DNA of 64,000 bases from Rhipidocladum racemiflorum (GCA_036346355.1 CM070588.1:12757914-12821913), one strand, 5' to 3'. Numbered from the stretch's first letter, positions 12,256 to 24,550 are shown. Notes: generated by a model from the letters alone, not told the origin. Made by a program: numbers and translations.

Positions 12256-13017
12256 CTACGGGTAAAATTTCTTGAGTGCGTCGGTATTCCATGTCCGTGG
12301 TATCTCCTCACCATCGGGGGTAACGAGCTTGTGCGCACCCTTCGCGGTTGACTCTTGGATAATGTATGGTCCCTCCCACGTCGTTTCCAGCTTCGCGAAG
12401 GCCGGGGCAGCCCGCTTGAGCACCATGTCCCCGGGGTGTATTTCGCGTTTCTTCACCTTCTTGTTGAAGCTTCGAGTTGACGCCTCTGCATATGCTTTCA
12501 TGGTCTTTAAGGCATGAAGCTTGCGTTCTTCCTCTAGATCACATGTGATGTCGACTGCCTCATGGGTCGGGGTTTTGATTACTCGCAAGGATTTTGCGCG
12601 GATCTCTGCAGGTGAAACGGCTTCTTCCCTGAAGAGGAGCCGGAAGGGGGAGAACCCGGTCGCTCTTGAGGCCGAAGTGCGGGTTGCCCATAAAACGTGG
12701 TCCAGCTCGTCGGGCCAAAGCCCCTTTTTAGAGCCGTAAAGCCTCTTTCTTATGCCATCAAGAAGTAACCCATTCGCCCGTTCCACCGCCCCGTTCGACT
12801 GAGGATGACCCACTGAGGCGAAGCAGATCTTTGTGATGAGCCGAGCGAAGGTAGCACCTGCGTTTTTGAGCCCGAAGGGCATCCGCACGAAGCAATAGGT
12901 ACCGAAGGGAGTAACAAAGGCCGTCTTGTCTTCGTCTCCTTCCTGCATATATACTTGGTGATAACCGGAGTATGCGTCAAGGAAGCTCATCCTTTCTGAC
13001 CCAGAGGTTGAGTCGAC
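12256..13017 (-). pseudogene. Tat-lineage gypsy pol remnant: reverse transcriptase joined to integrase
   Basis: Reading on the minus strand from about 13,017, the RT segment VDSTSGSERMSFLDAYSGYH...TAFVTPFGTYCFVRMPFGLKNAGATFARL runs to about 12,830. It then passes directly, in frame, into integrase sequence (GHPQSNGAVERANGLLLDGI) and the integrase C-terminal region (HPGDMVLKRA, ETTWEGPYII), ending at 12,256 in a normal-looking tail (DALKKFYP). The RT active-site YxDD block, RNase H and the N-terminal two thirds of integrase are missing, so this is an internal deletion that kept the frame. N-terminal to the RT segment the frame runs into GA-rich repeats, which marks the break in the element. 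Confidence 0.85.
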
Positions 13018-13117
13018 AGAGAAGGATCGAGAGAGGGAGCGAGAGAGGGGGGAGAGAGAGGGGATACAGAGAAGGATCGAGAGAGGGAGCGAGAGAGGGG
13101 GGATGTGGGAAAGAGTG
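13018..13117. repeat. 50-bp GA-rich tandem duplication
   Basis: The string 'gaaggatcgagagagggagc' occurs at 13,021 and again at 13,071, with the following 'gagagaggggg' also repeated, giving two 50-bp units of purine-rich sequence. It marks the junction between the pol remnant and the AT-rich repeat to its right. Confidence 0.85.
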
Positions 13118-13129
13118 GATAGAGGAAGA

Positions 13130-13620
13130 CGGGCGGCAACGACGAGTATACTATCAACATACTTACACATTTCACATATACATATATATCTCAGAATTCA
13201 AATTTACATGAGCCACATTTCACATATACTTACACATTTCAAATTTACACAATTCAAATTTACATATACTTACACATTTCAAATTTACATATATAATCAG
13301 CATAATCAACATCCATAATCAACATTTCACATAATCCACAGTAAACATCCACATAAGCAGCATAATCAGCATTGTAACATTGACATTAATAATTAGCATA
13401 ATTAACATTGTAACATCGACATTAATAATCAGCATAATCAACATTGTAACATCGACATTAATAATGACCATCCACATAATCCACAGTAAACATCCACATA
13501 ATCCACATAATCAGTAAACATCCACATAATCAGTAAGCATCCACAGTAAACATGCATCCAGATAATCAGTAAACATCCACAGTAAACATGCATCCACATA
13601 ATCAGTAAGCATTGTAACTA
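13130..13620. repeat. Degenerate AT-rich tandem repeat (acat/ataatc type)
   Basis: Many overlapping short repeats occur: 'cacatatacttacacatttcaaattta' in the first part, then 'aacattgtaacatcgacattaataatcagcataatc', then 'ccacataatcagtaaacatccacagtaaacatg'. There is no coding potential. Similar low-complexity tracts often occur inside grass CACTA elements, but that link is only suggestive here. Confidence 0.8.
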
Positions 13621-13983
13621 GGCGCCGAAGAGGGCTCACCGAGGGCGCGCGGCGCCGGAGAGGAGGATGCGGCGCTAAGGGTGCGGACCGCGGGTCATCG
13701 GAGGATGACGCGGACGCCGACCGGGGTTGTCGGAGGACGGCGCGGATGCCGTGGGTTGGAGGCGCGGAAGGCAGGGGTGCTCACGGCGCGAGCAGCGAGT
13801 GCGCCGCAGCGCCGAGCGGGGGTGAGGATGGCGTAGATGCTGTGGACGGCGGAGTCGTCGGAGGCGCAGACGGTGGGGGTGAGGACAGCGCAGACGGCGT
13901 GCACGGTGGAGTCGGAGGAGTGGACGGCTTGAGTTGGAGACTTGGAGGCGGCAGTGGCGAGAAAGACAAGAGTTGGACCTCTC
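13621..13983. other. GC-rich segment next to CACTA-1 subterminal repeats
   Basis: This is a G/C-rich stretch dominated by 'ggcgga', 'gacggcg' and 'ggcgccg' motifs, with open frames on both strands caused by composition. On the minus strand it is preceded at about 13,984-14,000 by 'ttgtataaaaattgg', which resembles a TATA box pointing leftwards, so this could be a degenerate first exon. I see no recognisable protein. Confidence 0.35.
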
Positions 13984-13999
13984 CAATTTTTATACAAGG

Positions 14000-14330
14000 G
14001 GGAATTATTATCGGGTCATAGTACCAACCGATACTGATATCAGACATCAGTACCGGTTGGTGAATTCAACCGTGACTGATTCCCGTCCCCACCAAAATGC
14101 CCCGCCAAATGCTGGTTGCCCTAGGGGGAATTAGTACCGGTTGGTTGCCCTAGGGACTATTAGTACCGGTTGATGTTATGACCTGGTACTGATGCCCCTG
14201 TGTACTTGTTGCCTAGGGGATATCAGTCCCGGTTGGTGTTATGACCCGGTACTGATGCCCCTGTGTACTTGTTGCCCTATGGGCTATCGATCTGCCGGTT
14301 GGTGTTATGACCCGGTACAAGTGGGATTTT
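14000..14330. repeat. CACTA-1 subterminal repeats, left side
   Basis: Multiple copies of 'agtaccggttggt' and its complement 'accggtactgat' variants occur (for example 'cagtaccggttggtg' near 14,050, and two long copies of 'ggttggtgttatgacccggtac' near 14,232 and 14,298). They match the repeats at 40.8-41.1 and 41.9-42.2 kb and support a single CACTA element spanning the retrotransposon insertion. The stretch 14,331-14,775 is AT-rich non-coding sequence with an (AG)n run at 14,704-14,720. Confidence 0.8.
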
Positions 14331-14775
14331 TTTAAAAAATTTCATTACTGTAATTAATTAATTTGAGGACATAAATTGATTTATAAATTTCTCATAAATT
14401 TATAATGGGTTTTATAAAATATACTATGTCTTTAATAAAAATTTCAGATTTGTTGGATGAGTTTTTAATTTTTAATAATTCTTTTACTTCTTTTTGCAGA
14501 TTTTATTTGTTTGTAATTAAATTTTTATATCAATTATAATTAAGTATTATTTTATAATAATGGTGGCGATGTCCTGTCGGTGTTTCCGGCTTTGTCAACG
14601 TGTCAATTTTGGATTGCATTCTATTTTCTTCATAATTAGTAGCTTCAGATTATTGACAAACCCTATAAATTGCATTAATTCATACACGAGTTTATATTAG
14701 CTAGAGAGAGAGAGAGAGATTAGTATAATAACCATATTGATAATTCATACACGGGTTTATACAACACGGTTGGAC

Positions 14776-15421
14776 TTATTTGCTAACATACTTTGTTTTT
14801 ACAAGTGATCCTTCGTTGTGATCGTGTCGTACATTTGGAGATTCTTCTATATCATTCAAGACACTTATGTCTATGTCCACCATAAAAGGAGGTTGCTTGT
14901 CAAATTGATTGTACTCTTCATCTGTGACGCCCTCAACTCCGACAATCCTTCTTTTTCTTGGAAGAACCACGTGGCGCCTTGGCTATTCGCTGCTGATAGT
15001 CTCCACCTTCTGCTTCTTGCTTTTAGGATGCTTGTCCTTCTGCATTTTCGGTTTGCTGTTCATGTCCATCACATAGAATACATGTGCCACATCATTGGAG
15101 AGCACGAATGGTTCGTCCCTATAAGCCACTTGCTTGAGGTCCATGGTTCTCATACCGTACTCGTCGATTTCATCAGCTATCAGTTTGACCCATTGGCACC
15201 GAAACAGAGGGACTTTTAAAGATCCATACTCGAGCTCCCATATCTCCTCTATGTAACCATAGTAGGTGTCCATCTTCCCATTTTTTTCGAAGGCATCTAT
15301 CTGACACTTTGTTTTGGTTGGTGCTCTTGCTATTATAGGCAGTCGTGTAAAATGTGTACCCATTTATCTCATACCTATGGAATGATATGATTGTAGTGGA
15401 TTGTCCCCGAGCCAAGAGTTT
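14776..15421 (-). pseudogene. CACTA-1 TNP2-type transposase, C-terminal part (DUF4216 region)
   Basis: The minus strand from 15,421 gives ARGQSTTIISFHRYEINGYT, then after frame changes TYYGYIEEIWELEYG, KVPLFRCQWVKL, YRDEPFVLSNDVAHVFYV and a lysine-rich tail. A last segment contains RRIVGVEGVTDEEYNQFD and ends with a stop at 14,776. These are hallmarks of the C-terminal DUF4216 domain of plant CACTA transposases. The reading resumes exactly where the N-terminal part stops at 37,303, once the retrotransposon composite and one AGTTT copy are ignored. At least two frameshifts are present. Confidence 0.85.
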
Positions 15422-18400
15422 TGTAACACCCCAAAATTTTGCTTTTATTGAATTCATGTGTGATTTGGCACTTTGGTGAATTTTTGGAATTTGCTGGAAT
15501 TTATTTGGATTTATTTGGAATTTATTTGAATTTATTCCATTTTGAAATAATTAAAGAATTTAATTTTGCAAATAAAATTTTGTTGGAAATATTTTATTTG
15601 AGTCCAAAATAATCCAAAATATTTTCCAATTTTTACGGAATTTTTCGAGTCATTTGCTATTTTTAATGAATTAAATGAATTATCGGGAATTATTTTAAAT
15701 ATTAAATCGCTGGAAATTCAACTCGGGTCTAGTATCGTTCATCCGACCGAAGTCGAACCAGTCGGACTCGAGTCCGACCGAGCGATTGACTCGACCAAAC
15801 CAGCTCGACCCTAATCAATCCCAACCGTTGGATCAAGATCCAGCGGTGAGATCCGCCGTCAGTTCGCGCCGTATCCGGCCGGATCCGATCGCGCCCGTCG
15901 CGATCGTGGCCGTTGATCGTGCCACGTGGGCGGTGTCTTGTCGTCGTCTCCGCCGTCCGGCCGGACTCGCCGCCGCGCCCGCCGCCGTGTAGAATTAGGT
16001 TTCCGTCAGAGCCGCGAACGCCGAGGCTATTTAAAGCCCTGGTCACGCCCGAGGTTGCCCTCATCCTTGCGCACCCGTTTCCCGAGCCATCTCGCCTGAG
16101 CGCCGCCGTTTGCCGTCGCGAGCTCGCCGTGAATTGAGCGCCACTCCGCCGTTTTTGCCTCGTCTACGCCGCCGTCCGTCGTCTTCCGCCGAGAAGGAGC
16201 CCGAAGCGGAACCCGGCCAGGCGCACGAAGAGACCATTCACTTCGCCGGAGCGACCGGGCGCCGTCGGGCTCGTCGTCGTCTCCGTCTCCGGTGGCTGCA
16301 GCTCGCCGCGTCGTCGCCATCGCCCTCGCGAACTACGTGCGCCGTCCGATCTTGATCGTGCGGTTGAGGTGAGTTCACGTGTTCCAAACCGATTAGATCT
16401 GGGCCGTTGGATCAAGATCCAAGCGGTTCACAATCGCCACGTCTTAGTGGTAGTGATTATTATAGGATTAGATCTGGACCGTCCGATCTAGATCGAACGG
16501 CCCACGGTCATCGAGTAGATTCAACACGTTAACCCTGGATCTAATCGCGGCCGTTGAATTTCAAATCAACGGTCGAGATTGCGCCACGTGTCGGGAAGTT
16601 GGACCGACGCGGTCAGCGCCGTCCACGCGCGCGTGTGACGCTGACACGCGGGGCCCGCGTGTCAGAGGGCCCGCATGTCAGCGGCTGACCCAGCCAAGCG
16701 CTGACGTCACCCATGACGTCATCGGTGGGTCCCACCTGTCAGCACCGTGGGCTGAGCCCCGCTGACGTCAGCAATGACGTCACCCGAGTGGGCCCACATG
16801 TCAGCGACACGTAGAGTTGTGGACCGAGTCCACGGTGGACCCGAGCCAAGCGTGGACCAAGTCCATGGACCGGCTGACGTCAGCCAACCAATCAGAGGCT
16901 GCCACGTGTCCCTGCTGACGCAATAAATGATTTTCCGAAAAAGAAAATGATTTAATAAATCGGTTTAATAATTGATTTGAATTTCAAAACTTCAAACGCT
17001 TATAACTTTTGCGTTTCAACTCCGATTTGAGTGATTCAAATTTCTAAATTTGTATAAAATTGAGATCTACCTAAATATGAATTTTATTTAATTTTTGGAC
17101 TAAAGTTTTTCTCTGCAAAATTATTTAAATGATTATGCAAACTTTAAATAATCATAACTTTTGCGTCTTAACTCCAAATTTGTGATTCAGTTTCTAAAAA
17201 TCCATAAAATTATGTTCTTTCTGTTTATGGATTTTATTTGGATGTTTGGACACTTTTTGCCTATTGTTTATTTGGGTATTTGCTATTTGCACGCTTTACG
17301 AGTAGGCGTTGAAGTGCTTGGGAAGGATTCGAAGGAGAAGTATTGACTCAGGATCCAACTCAAGGCCAAGAGCAAGTACTTTTTGAAGGCAAGTTGTGCT
17401 TTGACCATGTTGATCCTATTTGAAAATCTATTTTGATTTAAACTATTGCATGCTAGTTCAAGTAGAAAAATACTTTGTTTAAACTTGGGGATTAGATAAG
17501 TACCAATTTGTTTGTATGACACCTTGATTATTTAAGTATGTGCCATGACCCTTGTCACCCTAGTTGTGGTTTACTAGTTGGACATTATTAAATTGCCAAC
17601 ATGGGTTTAGACCGTTGTAGTATCTTGCTTAGACACACTTTCGTGCTCATGACATGATTTTGGACAATCAAATGTTAATATTGACTTAATGATATATTGA
17701 ACCTGTTTTGGAAAAGTATCATGTGATGTTGATGGCACGTGGTGCATGGTAATCAAGCGGGGTTTGATAAACAGTTTCGGCCAGGGCATGTGGCAAGAGT
17801 AATCAGGTGGGCCAGTTGTGGCATTGGGGATGTTGATTTGGTTCTTCGGGTAGTCTTGCCCTGGTCACCCTAAGGACTTAACCTTGCAAGCCTTTGAACT
17901 GGGTCTAACGTGCAACCACATGTCTGTAATGGGACGGACCTAGTTGACTAAGTTGCTAATAACGTGCACTGTGGGACCTCGGGAGGTCAACTACACCCTT
18001 TGTGTAAGTTTATGCGGGGGCGTCTGGCCGAGGCCAGTACCCATCTAACGGTTGATTGGCCTAGACTTCGCCTTAGCGAAGGGAAGGGTTAGTCTTGCGC
18101 AATAACCGGGAGGACCACTTGTATTGTTAGAGGTTTCCGAAAGACTTTGTTCTGAGGAACTTCGCCTTTGTGGTGTTTGACTGTATCTTGTGGGTAAAGT
18201 GCATAACCTCTGCAGAGTTTAGAATCTATTCGAATAAGCGTGTCATGGTATTGGACATCGCTCGGGAATTACAGTCAAGGGTTAGATTTTCTCAAAAATA
18301 ACTTTGGTTTGAAAAGTTGGGTTGGTCTAAAAATGCAGATGATGGAAATGTGGTTTAGGATGGGGAAAAATGTTTATTAAACTTCTTGAAAAGTTATTTA

Positions 18401-18928
18401 CGCTTTACTTATTTCTACTGCTTTCGAATCTACTTATATTACTTTTCAAATGCTGTTTATTGCAAATATACCTTGAGCTATTCCTTTGTACCAAGCCATG
18501 CATATAGTATATTAGCTTGCATTACGTGCATGACTTCTTTGAGTACCAAGTACTCACCCTTGCCTCAACACAACACCAGTTGAAGAGGAGACTACGCCCG
18601 GCCGGAGGAGGAATTCCAAGAGGATCCGTCTACTTAGGGATCACGAGCCCGATCGGTTGCCTGTGGTATCTTGGATGGCGCCACGCAAGCTATTTGATTT
18701 TCAGATGCTATTATTTTTATCTTAATATGTTTCGCCTTGAGTGGCATATATTTGTAACTTGGCCATCAGGTCGAGTAACCACTTTGGTTATTTACATAAA
18801 GTACTTTGATAATATCGAATGGTATGATTGTGATATTTACCAATGTTAAGACTGTGTGCACTAAGCGCGTTCTGGACTAGTGCTGAATACCTGAGAGGGT
18901 CCGGATTTGCAAATTCGGGGTCCCGACA
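15422..18928 (+). repeat. Family A LTR 1 (3,507 bp)
   Basis: It begins TGTAAC and ends CCGACA. A probable TATA box, 'gctatttaaagcc', lies at about 16,025-16,037 and is repeated at the same place in LTRs 2 and 3. A run of 22-nt near-palindromes surrounds the promoter region (15,825, about 16,404, about 16,481 and 16,551). 'gagtaccaagtactc' near 18,540 is another inverted repeat, conserved in all copies. Confidence 0.95.
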
Positions 18929-18932
18929 GAGG

Positions 18933-18945
18933 TGGTATCAGAGCC
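18933..18945 (+). promoter_or_regulatory. Primer-binding site of family A unit 1 (initiator Met tRNA)
   Basis: TGGTATCAGAGCC starts 4 nt after the LTR end. This is the standard sequence complementary to the 3' end of plant initiator methionine tRNA, used by most plant gypsy and copia elements. An identical site is present in unit 2. Confidence 0.95.
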
Positions 18946-19150
18946 ATACTTGACTGTAGGCTCAACCCTAGCTAGAATGGTCGTAGTGAGGATAAAACCT
19001 ATTTTCTAAAAGCAAAAAAAAAATTGTCAAGATAAGAAATGACATCTCGACTTATCCCCTTCTCTCTTTTCTTGTCTCTTGCTGAAATTTTCCCTTACCT
19101 TGTCACAATTTAAAAATTTCGAGTTCTTACGTGAAGCACTCTTGTGACAG

Positions 19151-19477
19151 ATGGAGGAAGAGTTCAACTACGTTGATCTGGGAGTTGGTCACGCTGCAGA
19201 ACTTTGGCATATGCTGCAGACTCTCGGAGATTTTGAGAAGCCCCAATACCAAGTGGAAGTGATCAGACAAGCGGGATTGATCAAGGCTTGTGACGTGAGG
19301 ATTGAGGTACCTGCTAGGAAAAAGGGCCCAGGCAATCGCCCGATACAACTGCCTTTGCCAGGAGATCTACAATGCGGATGGGTATCCAAGAAGTATCACG
19401 ACGAGCAATGCGGCACATTACCCGTATCTCGCCCAGAATTGGAAATGCGGTGTTCCGTTACCATCCGGCGGCGATAA
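19151..19477 (+). pseudogene. Family A unit 1 pre-gag ORF of unknown function
   Basis: ATG at 19,151 opens MEEEFNYVDLGVGHAAELWH and continues through KPQYQVEVIRQAGLIKACDV. It is identical to unit 2 for about 65 residues, then the two units diverge through small indels, so the 108-residue end here is probably not the native C-terminus. It lies between the primer-binding site and gag, about 0.7 kb before the gag ATG. I recognise no domain. The region 19,480-20,150 carries only broken frames. Confidence 0.55.
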
Positions 19478-20154
19478 CCTTCTTGACCGAAGGTGATTCG
19501 GGATGAGGATGCCCGCGGTTACACGGTTGGCACGATTTGTAAATCGCCTAGGAGGATGTACTAGATAATACAAGCAAGGAGCTACAGAAGGCCCGCAAGG
19601 AGATCACGGCAGAGAAGAACAGATGGCGGGAAGCTCAAGAGTATGTGGCACACCTTCTACGAAGGATTGACGAGTTGGAGATGACCTTATGCGGACCGGA
19701 CCCGAGCGGATTTGAGCTACACGAGCGAGATCCGGAGGAGTCGAGATCTCGATGAGGACACTTGCTTCTTCGACTACCATAGAGGACACGATTCTTTGGA
19801 CATGGCAATCGTTTCGGCGCCTATGCCACACGACACCGTACCCAGGCCGTGGAGGTTTTCTCGATGAGTGAGCATAGGTTCTATAGTGAGACTCCTTAGC
19901 CGAGTCGCGTCATAGAATAAAGAGTCACCCTTTAGGCGTTAGACTCGAGAATTAGTTCGATTTGGATTTGCTTTGTTTCTTTGAGTGTGCATTATGTGTT
20001 GCAAGGCCCTTAGGCATTGTAAGCAACCATACCAAGCTATTAATATCAATAATAAAGTTGGACCTTAAAGTTACACCTTTAAGCCCGCATAAGTTCCATA
20101 TTACTTGTCTATTCTTGTTTCCCTCTCATCTCTAAACCTAGAGCAAACCAGCAG

Positions 20155-21290
20155 ATGGTGAACACCCGTGGAAACTTTGGAAGCAATGGGAGTGGTTCTC
20201 GCCCGAGAAAACCCCAATGATGGAGCACCGGCACCGCCAATGGATATCACGAGAATTTGGAGCTTTTCTTGCTGCAGACTCGATTGATGCATGCTATGAT
20301 GCAACAAATGCAGCACGTCCTTTGCTCAGGCCACGACCAATCAAGTTAATCGGGGACCACGCGAGAATACAAGACTATCGAGTTCATGAGAACTCACCCA
20401 CCCACTTTCTCTGGGAATGCCAATCCATTGGAGGCCGATGATTGGTTAAGATCAATCGATAGGAAGCTACACATAGCTCAATGCATAGGAAATGAGAAGG
20501 TACTCTACGCTTCTCATCATTTTGGAAAAACGCCGAATGGTGGGAGAACCTGTGCCACGCAAGAGAACCCTCAAGATATCACTTGGGAAGAGTTCACGGT
20601 GCATTCCGGCAGTATCACGTGCTGAAGGAATCATGGACCTTAAGAAGGAGGAGTTCGAGGGCATCAAGCAAGGTAATCGGCCGGTGGCCGACTACTGAAC
20701 AAGTTCACACACAGCTAGCACGCTACGCTTTGAGGATGTAGCAGCAGATAAATCCAGGCAGTCTCGTTTTATGAAGGGACTTAACTCGAGGATTGCAAGT
20801 AGGATTGATCACCCACACCTTTCCAGATTTCCAAGAGTTGGTGAATAAGGCGCTTATTCTTGAGGACAAAGCGCAAGGAACTGGATGAGAACAGAAGCGC
20901 GAGGATGCAACGACAAGGATCACGCCAGGAGGCGCAACGCTGAGAGTTGCACCAAATCAATTCTTGATTCCAACCACGAGAATGCAACAAGGACACCATC
21001 CCGGCACCAAGACACACCAATCGAACTACCAAACCCCAGCCCCGCTAGAAACACTACTCGGGCGATCGGCATGGAGCAGTGAGGCCGCTACAAGCGCAAC
21101 GAGCAGGACACTTTGCCAACAGATTGTCCAAAGAAGACAGCGAGAGTGACCCGATTCGCTTCAACCTAGGAACCACCCAGCTAGGGCGCCCGGCACGAGA
21201 GCCACACCAGGCCGTGGTGAGAGGCCGAGTCAACCATGTCACCGCGGATGCTGCAGAATGCTACGGACGTCGTCTTGGGTAAGTTACTTG
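20155..21290 (+). pseudogene. Family A unit 1 gag, broken
   Basis: The start is MVNTRGNFGSNGSGSR at 20,155. Retrotransposon gag core motifs follow in shifting frames: MRTHPPTFSGNANPLEADDW near 20,386, EKVLYASH near 20,495, KKEEFEGIKQGNRPVADY near 20,645, FMKGLNSR near 20,770. The C-terminal Cys/His zinc-knuckle region near 21,080-21,120 is disrupted. Nearly every break falls at a CAG, CTG or CCGG-like site, where unit 2 often reads differently. Confidence 0.8.
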
Positions 21291-24200
21291 TTAACTCGAT
21301 ACACCTGCATTTTGTTTGACTCTGGAGCTTCGCATTCGTTTGTTTCGCAAGGCTTTGCTACTAGAAATGATTTGAGGATTGCAAGACTTAAGTGCATGCT
21401 TTTAGTTCAAACCCACAGTTCCGAACTCCAAGCGAAAGTAGGATGTTCGGGGTGAGAATCTTGATAGGTGGAATAGAGTTCCTAGCAAACCTTATAATTT
21501 TAGAGACCCGGACCTTAGGCGTCATATTGGGAATGGATTGGTTATCCAAGCACAAGGCCGTATTGGATTGTGGGCGAAGGACTATCTCGATTGAGAGCCG
21601 TGTGGGAAGAAAGTGGAATTTCAAGCCACATGATTAGAGATGGACAGTTGATGGTTAACAGTACCAAAGCGATCGGCATAGATGATGTCTCATTAGTGAA
21701 TGAGTACCCGATGTTTTCTGAAGATTTACAGTATGCCGCGAGGCAGGGACATAGAATTTGTAATAGAGCTTGTACTGCACAAGACCGATAGCAAAGAGAC
21801 CCTATCGGATGTCCACCGAGGAGTTGGTAGAAATGAAGAAAGCAGCTAGAAGAGTTAATGGAGAAAGGATTTATCAGACCGAGTTAGTCGCCGTGGGGAG
21901 CACCGGTTTTGTTTGTCAAGAAGAAGGGCGGGAGTTTCGGGATGTGCATTGACTACCGTGCACTCAATGAAGTCACCGTGAAGAATAAGTATCCGCTACC
22001 AGGATCGATGATTTGTTTGATCAAGCGAGAGGAGCCGGAGTTTTCTCCAAGATTGATCTTAGATCGGGATACCATCGATTGAAGATCCGATCGGAAGATA
22101 TTCAAGACTGCATTCTCGTCAAGATATGGACATTACGAGTTCTGATTATGTCCTTTGGGTAACGAATCGCCCGACTTATTTCATGAATATGATGAATAAG
22201 GTGTTCATGGAATATTTGGACAAGTTTGTCGTCGTGTTCATAGACGATATCCTAATCTACTCCAAGGCAGAGAGGATGAACATGCCGAACACTTAAGGCG
22301 AGTTTTGGAAAAGGCGAGGAGCGACAACTTTTCGCCAAGTTCAGCAAGTGTGATTTTTGGAAGGACAAGGTGGAGTTTCTTGGACATGTAATGACCGCAG
22401 AAGGTGTCGCCAGTAGATCCAAGCAAAGTAGAAGCTGTGTTACATTGGGAGCGACCAAAGGCGTGACCCGGTCGGAGTTTCCTTGGAATGGCAGGATATT
22501 ACCGCCGTTTCATCGAAGGCTTCTCGCCAATTGCGAAACCTCTTACGCAAGCTCTTTGAAGAAGGAAAAGAAGTTTGCATGGGCGCTTGAGAATGTGAGA
22601 AAGGATTTGAGGCTGAAGAAGCGATTGGCGTCGGCACCGGTGTTAGTTCTACCAGGATGTTGCTCAAAGCTTCGATATTTATTGTGACGCATCGCGCCAA
22701 GGACTTGGATGTGTCTTGTCTGAAAGCGGAAAGGTAAATCGCTTATGCATCAAGGCGATTGAGGCCGCATGAGGAAAATTATCCGACACATGACTTAGAG
22801 TTAGCTGCCGTAGTGCATGCTTTGAAGATATGGCGTCACTATCGATTGGAAAGCAGATGTGAAGTATATACGGATCATAAGAGCCTTAAGTACATATTCA
22901 CCCGATCGGATCTGAATATGAGGCGAGAGAGATGGTTAGAGTTGATCAAAGACTATAATGTTGGAATCCATTACCATCCGGGAAGGCCAGCGTAGTAGCC
23001 GATGCCCTGAGTCGGAAAAGCCATACCGTGAGTACGTTGCTAGCCACAAGTCGGGATGAGTTATGTGAGGATTTTCAGAAAATGAAGATTGAGGTAGTAC
23101 CTAGGGGATTCTTGGCGCATTAGAAGTAAAGCCTACCCTAGAGGATCAGATCCGAGAAGGGCGAAGGATGATGACAAGATCCGCGAGGATTAAGTCCATC
23201 AAGGAGGAAGGCAAGGCGAGAGGACTTCAAGTTGGATGAGCAAGGCACGTTGTGGATGAAGGATCGCATTTGTGTGCCTAACAAAAGGAGTTAAAGCAAG
23301 CGATTACGGAAGAAGCCCATGACTCTAAGTACTCAATTCATCACAGAGCGCCAAGATGTATCGAGGATCTGAAGGAGAGATTCTGGTGGCCGAGTATGAA
23401 GCGTGAAGTTGCCGAGCATGTTGCATTGTGCGGCGTATGCCGGAGAGTCAAGGCAATGCATCGAGAGACCAGCGAGGATTGCTACAACGCTGAAAATACG
23501 AGTGGAAGTGGGAGGAAATCGGAATGGATTTCATTACGGTTTGCCAAAGACTCAAGGAGGTTATGACTCCATATGGGTTATAGTGGATCGCTTGATTAAA
23601 GCAGCCCATTTTATCCCGTGAAGACCACTTACTCGGAGATAAATTAGCGAGAATTATACATGATCGGGATTGTCTGTTGCGGAGTGCCAAAGAGGATTGT
23701 ATCGGACAGAGGTACCCAATTTACCTCAAGGTTGGAATAAGTTGCATGAAGCCATGGGAACCCGTTTGAACTTGATGCTGACTTATCATCCACAGGCAGA
23801 CGGACAGGCCAGAAAAGAGTCAACCAGATTCTGGAGGATATGTTGAGAGCTTGTGCATTAGCTTATGCTACTTCTTGGGATAAGAGCTTACCGTATGCCG
23901 AGTTCAGTTACAACAATAGTTATCAGGCTAGTTTACAAATGTCACCTTTTGAGGCACTGTATGGTCGACCCTGTCGGACGCCATTGAATTGGAATGAGAC
24001 CGTGGCCGTGTCTTTGGGCCTGATATTCTTCAAGAGGTGAAGAAGCGGTCGCCATGATTAGGGAAAGGTTGAAGATAGCCCAATCTCGACCGAGAAGAGT
24101 TATCTTGACAATCGTCGCCGAGATTTGAGTTTTGAACGAGAAGACTTTGTATACCTCGAGTTACGCCTCTCGGGGAGTTAAGAGGTTCCATGCCAAAGGA

Positions 24201-24550
24201 AACTCGCACCCGTTATGTTGGACCATTTAAGATTTTGAGTCGTAGGCGAAGTTGCTTATCATTTGGAGTTGCCCACGATCGTTGGCGGGAGTGCATGATG
24301 TATTCCATGTGTCCCGATTGAAGAAGTGCCTCAGAGTTCCTGAGAGCAGACACCGCTAGAGTTAATTGAGTTGCAAGAGGACTTGACTTATAAGGAGCAT
24401 CCTGTGAGGATTACGTACACAATGGATCGAGAAACTAGAAACAAGTCAACCCGTTTACGTAGAGTTCGATTGGAGCAACCATGAAGAAAGCGAAGCGACT
24501 TGGGAGCCAAGAGGATTTGAAGAAAGAATTTCCAAACCTATTCCTTTAGT
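21290..24550 (+). pseudogene. Family A unit 1 pol (protease, RT, RNase H, integrase, chromodomain-like), broken
   Basis: Domains in order: aspartic protease LFDSGASHSFVS near 21,315 and VILGMDWLSKHKAVLDC near 21,512; RT with MCIDYRALNEV near 21,940 and the catalytic FIDDILIYSK near 22,238; RNase H with RPHEENYPTHDLELAAVVHA near 22,760 and YTDHKSLKYIF near 22,868; integrase with GGYDSIWVIVDRL near 23,550 and SYNNSYQASLQMSPFEALYG near 23,905; and a C-terminal segment near 24,370-24,500 ending in a chromodomain-like SNHEESEATWEP pattern (split by an indel here). Many single-base indels interrupt the frame. The layout is that of a Tekay-type chromovirus. Confidence 0.85.

Larger units (their letters stand above)
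6731..13017 (-). mobile_element. Tat/Grande-like Ty3-gypsy retrotransposon remnant
   Basis: The minus strand carries a pol remnant (12,256-13,017). Downstream in that orientation come a 76-bp tandem repeat and then an ORF region on the opposite strand (7,567-10,548). A long opposite-strand ORF between pol and the 3' LTR is known from Grande-type elements of the Tat lineage, and the RT motif order agrees with that lineage. I could not recognise its LTRs, so the limits are approximate. The segment 6,731-7,566 holds only short overlapping open frames with no recognisable product. The segment 11,207-11,737 shows nothing recognisable. Confidence 0.6.

Noticed and set aside
11538..12351. Two long plus-strand open frames (about 200 residues) full of repeated SERGMGGTF/RSEGWVGRS units
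   Set aside because: They are translations of the 76-bp minisatellite in different frames; 76 is not a multiple of three, so all three frames stay open. There is no codon signal beyond the repeat.
13675..14047. Arginine-, proline- or glycine-rich frames on both strands
   Set aside because: GC-rich low-complexity DNA with no recognisable domain; at most a degraded CACTA exon.
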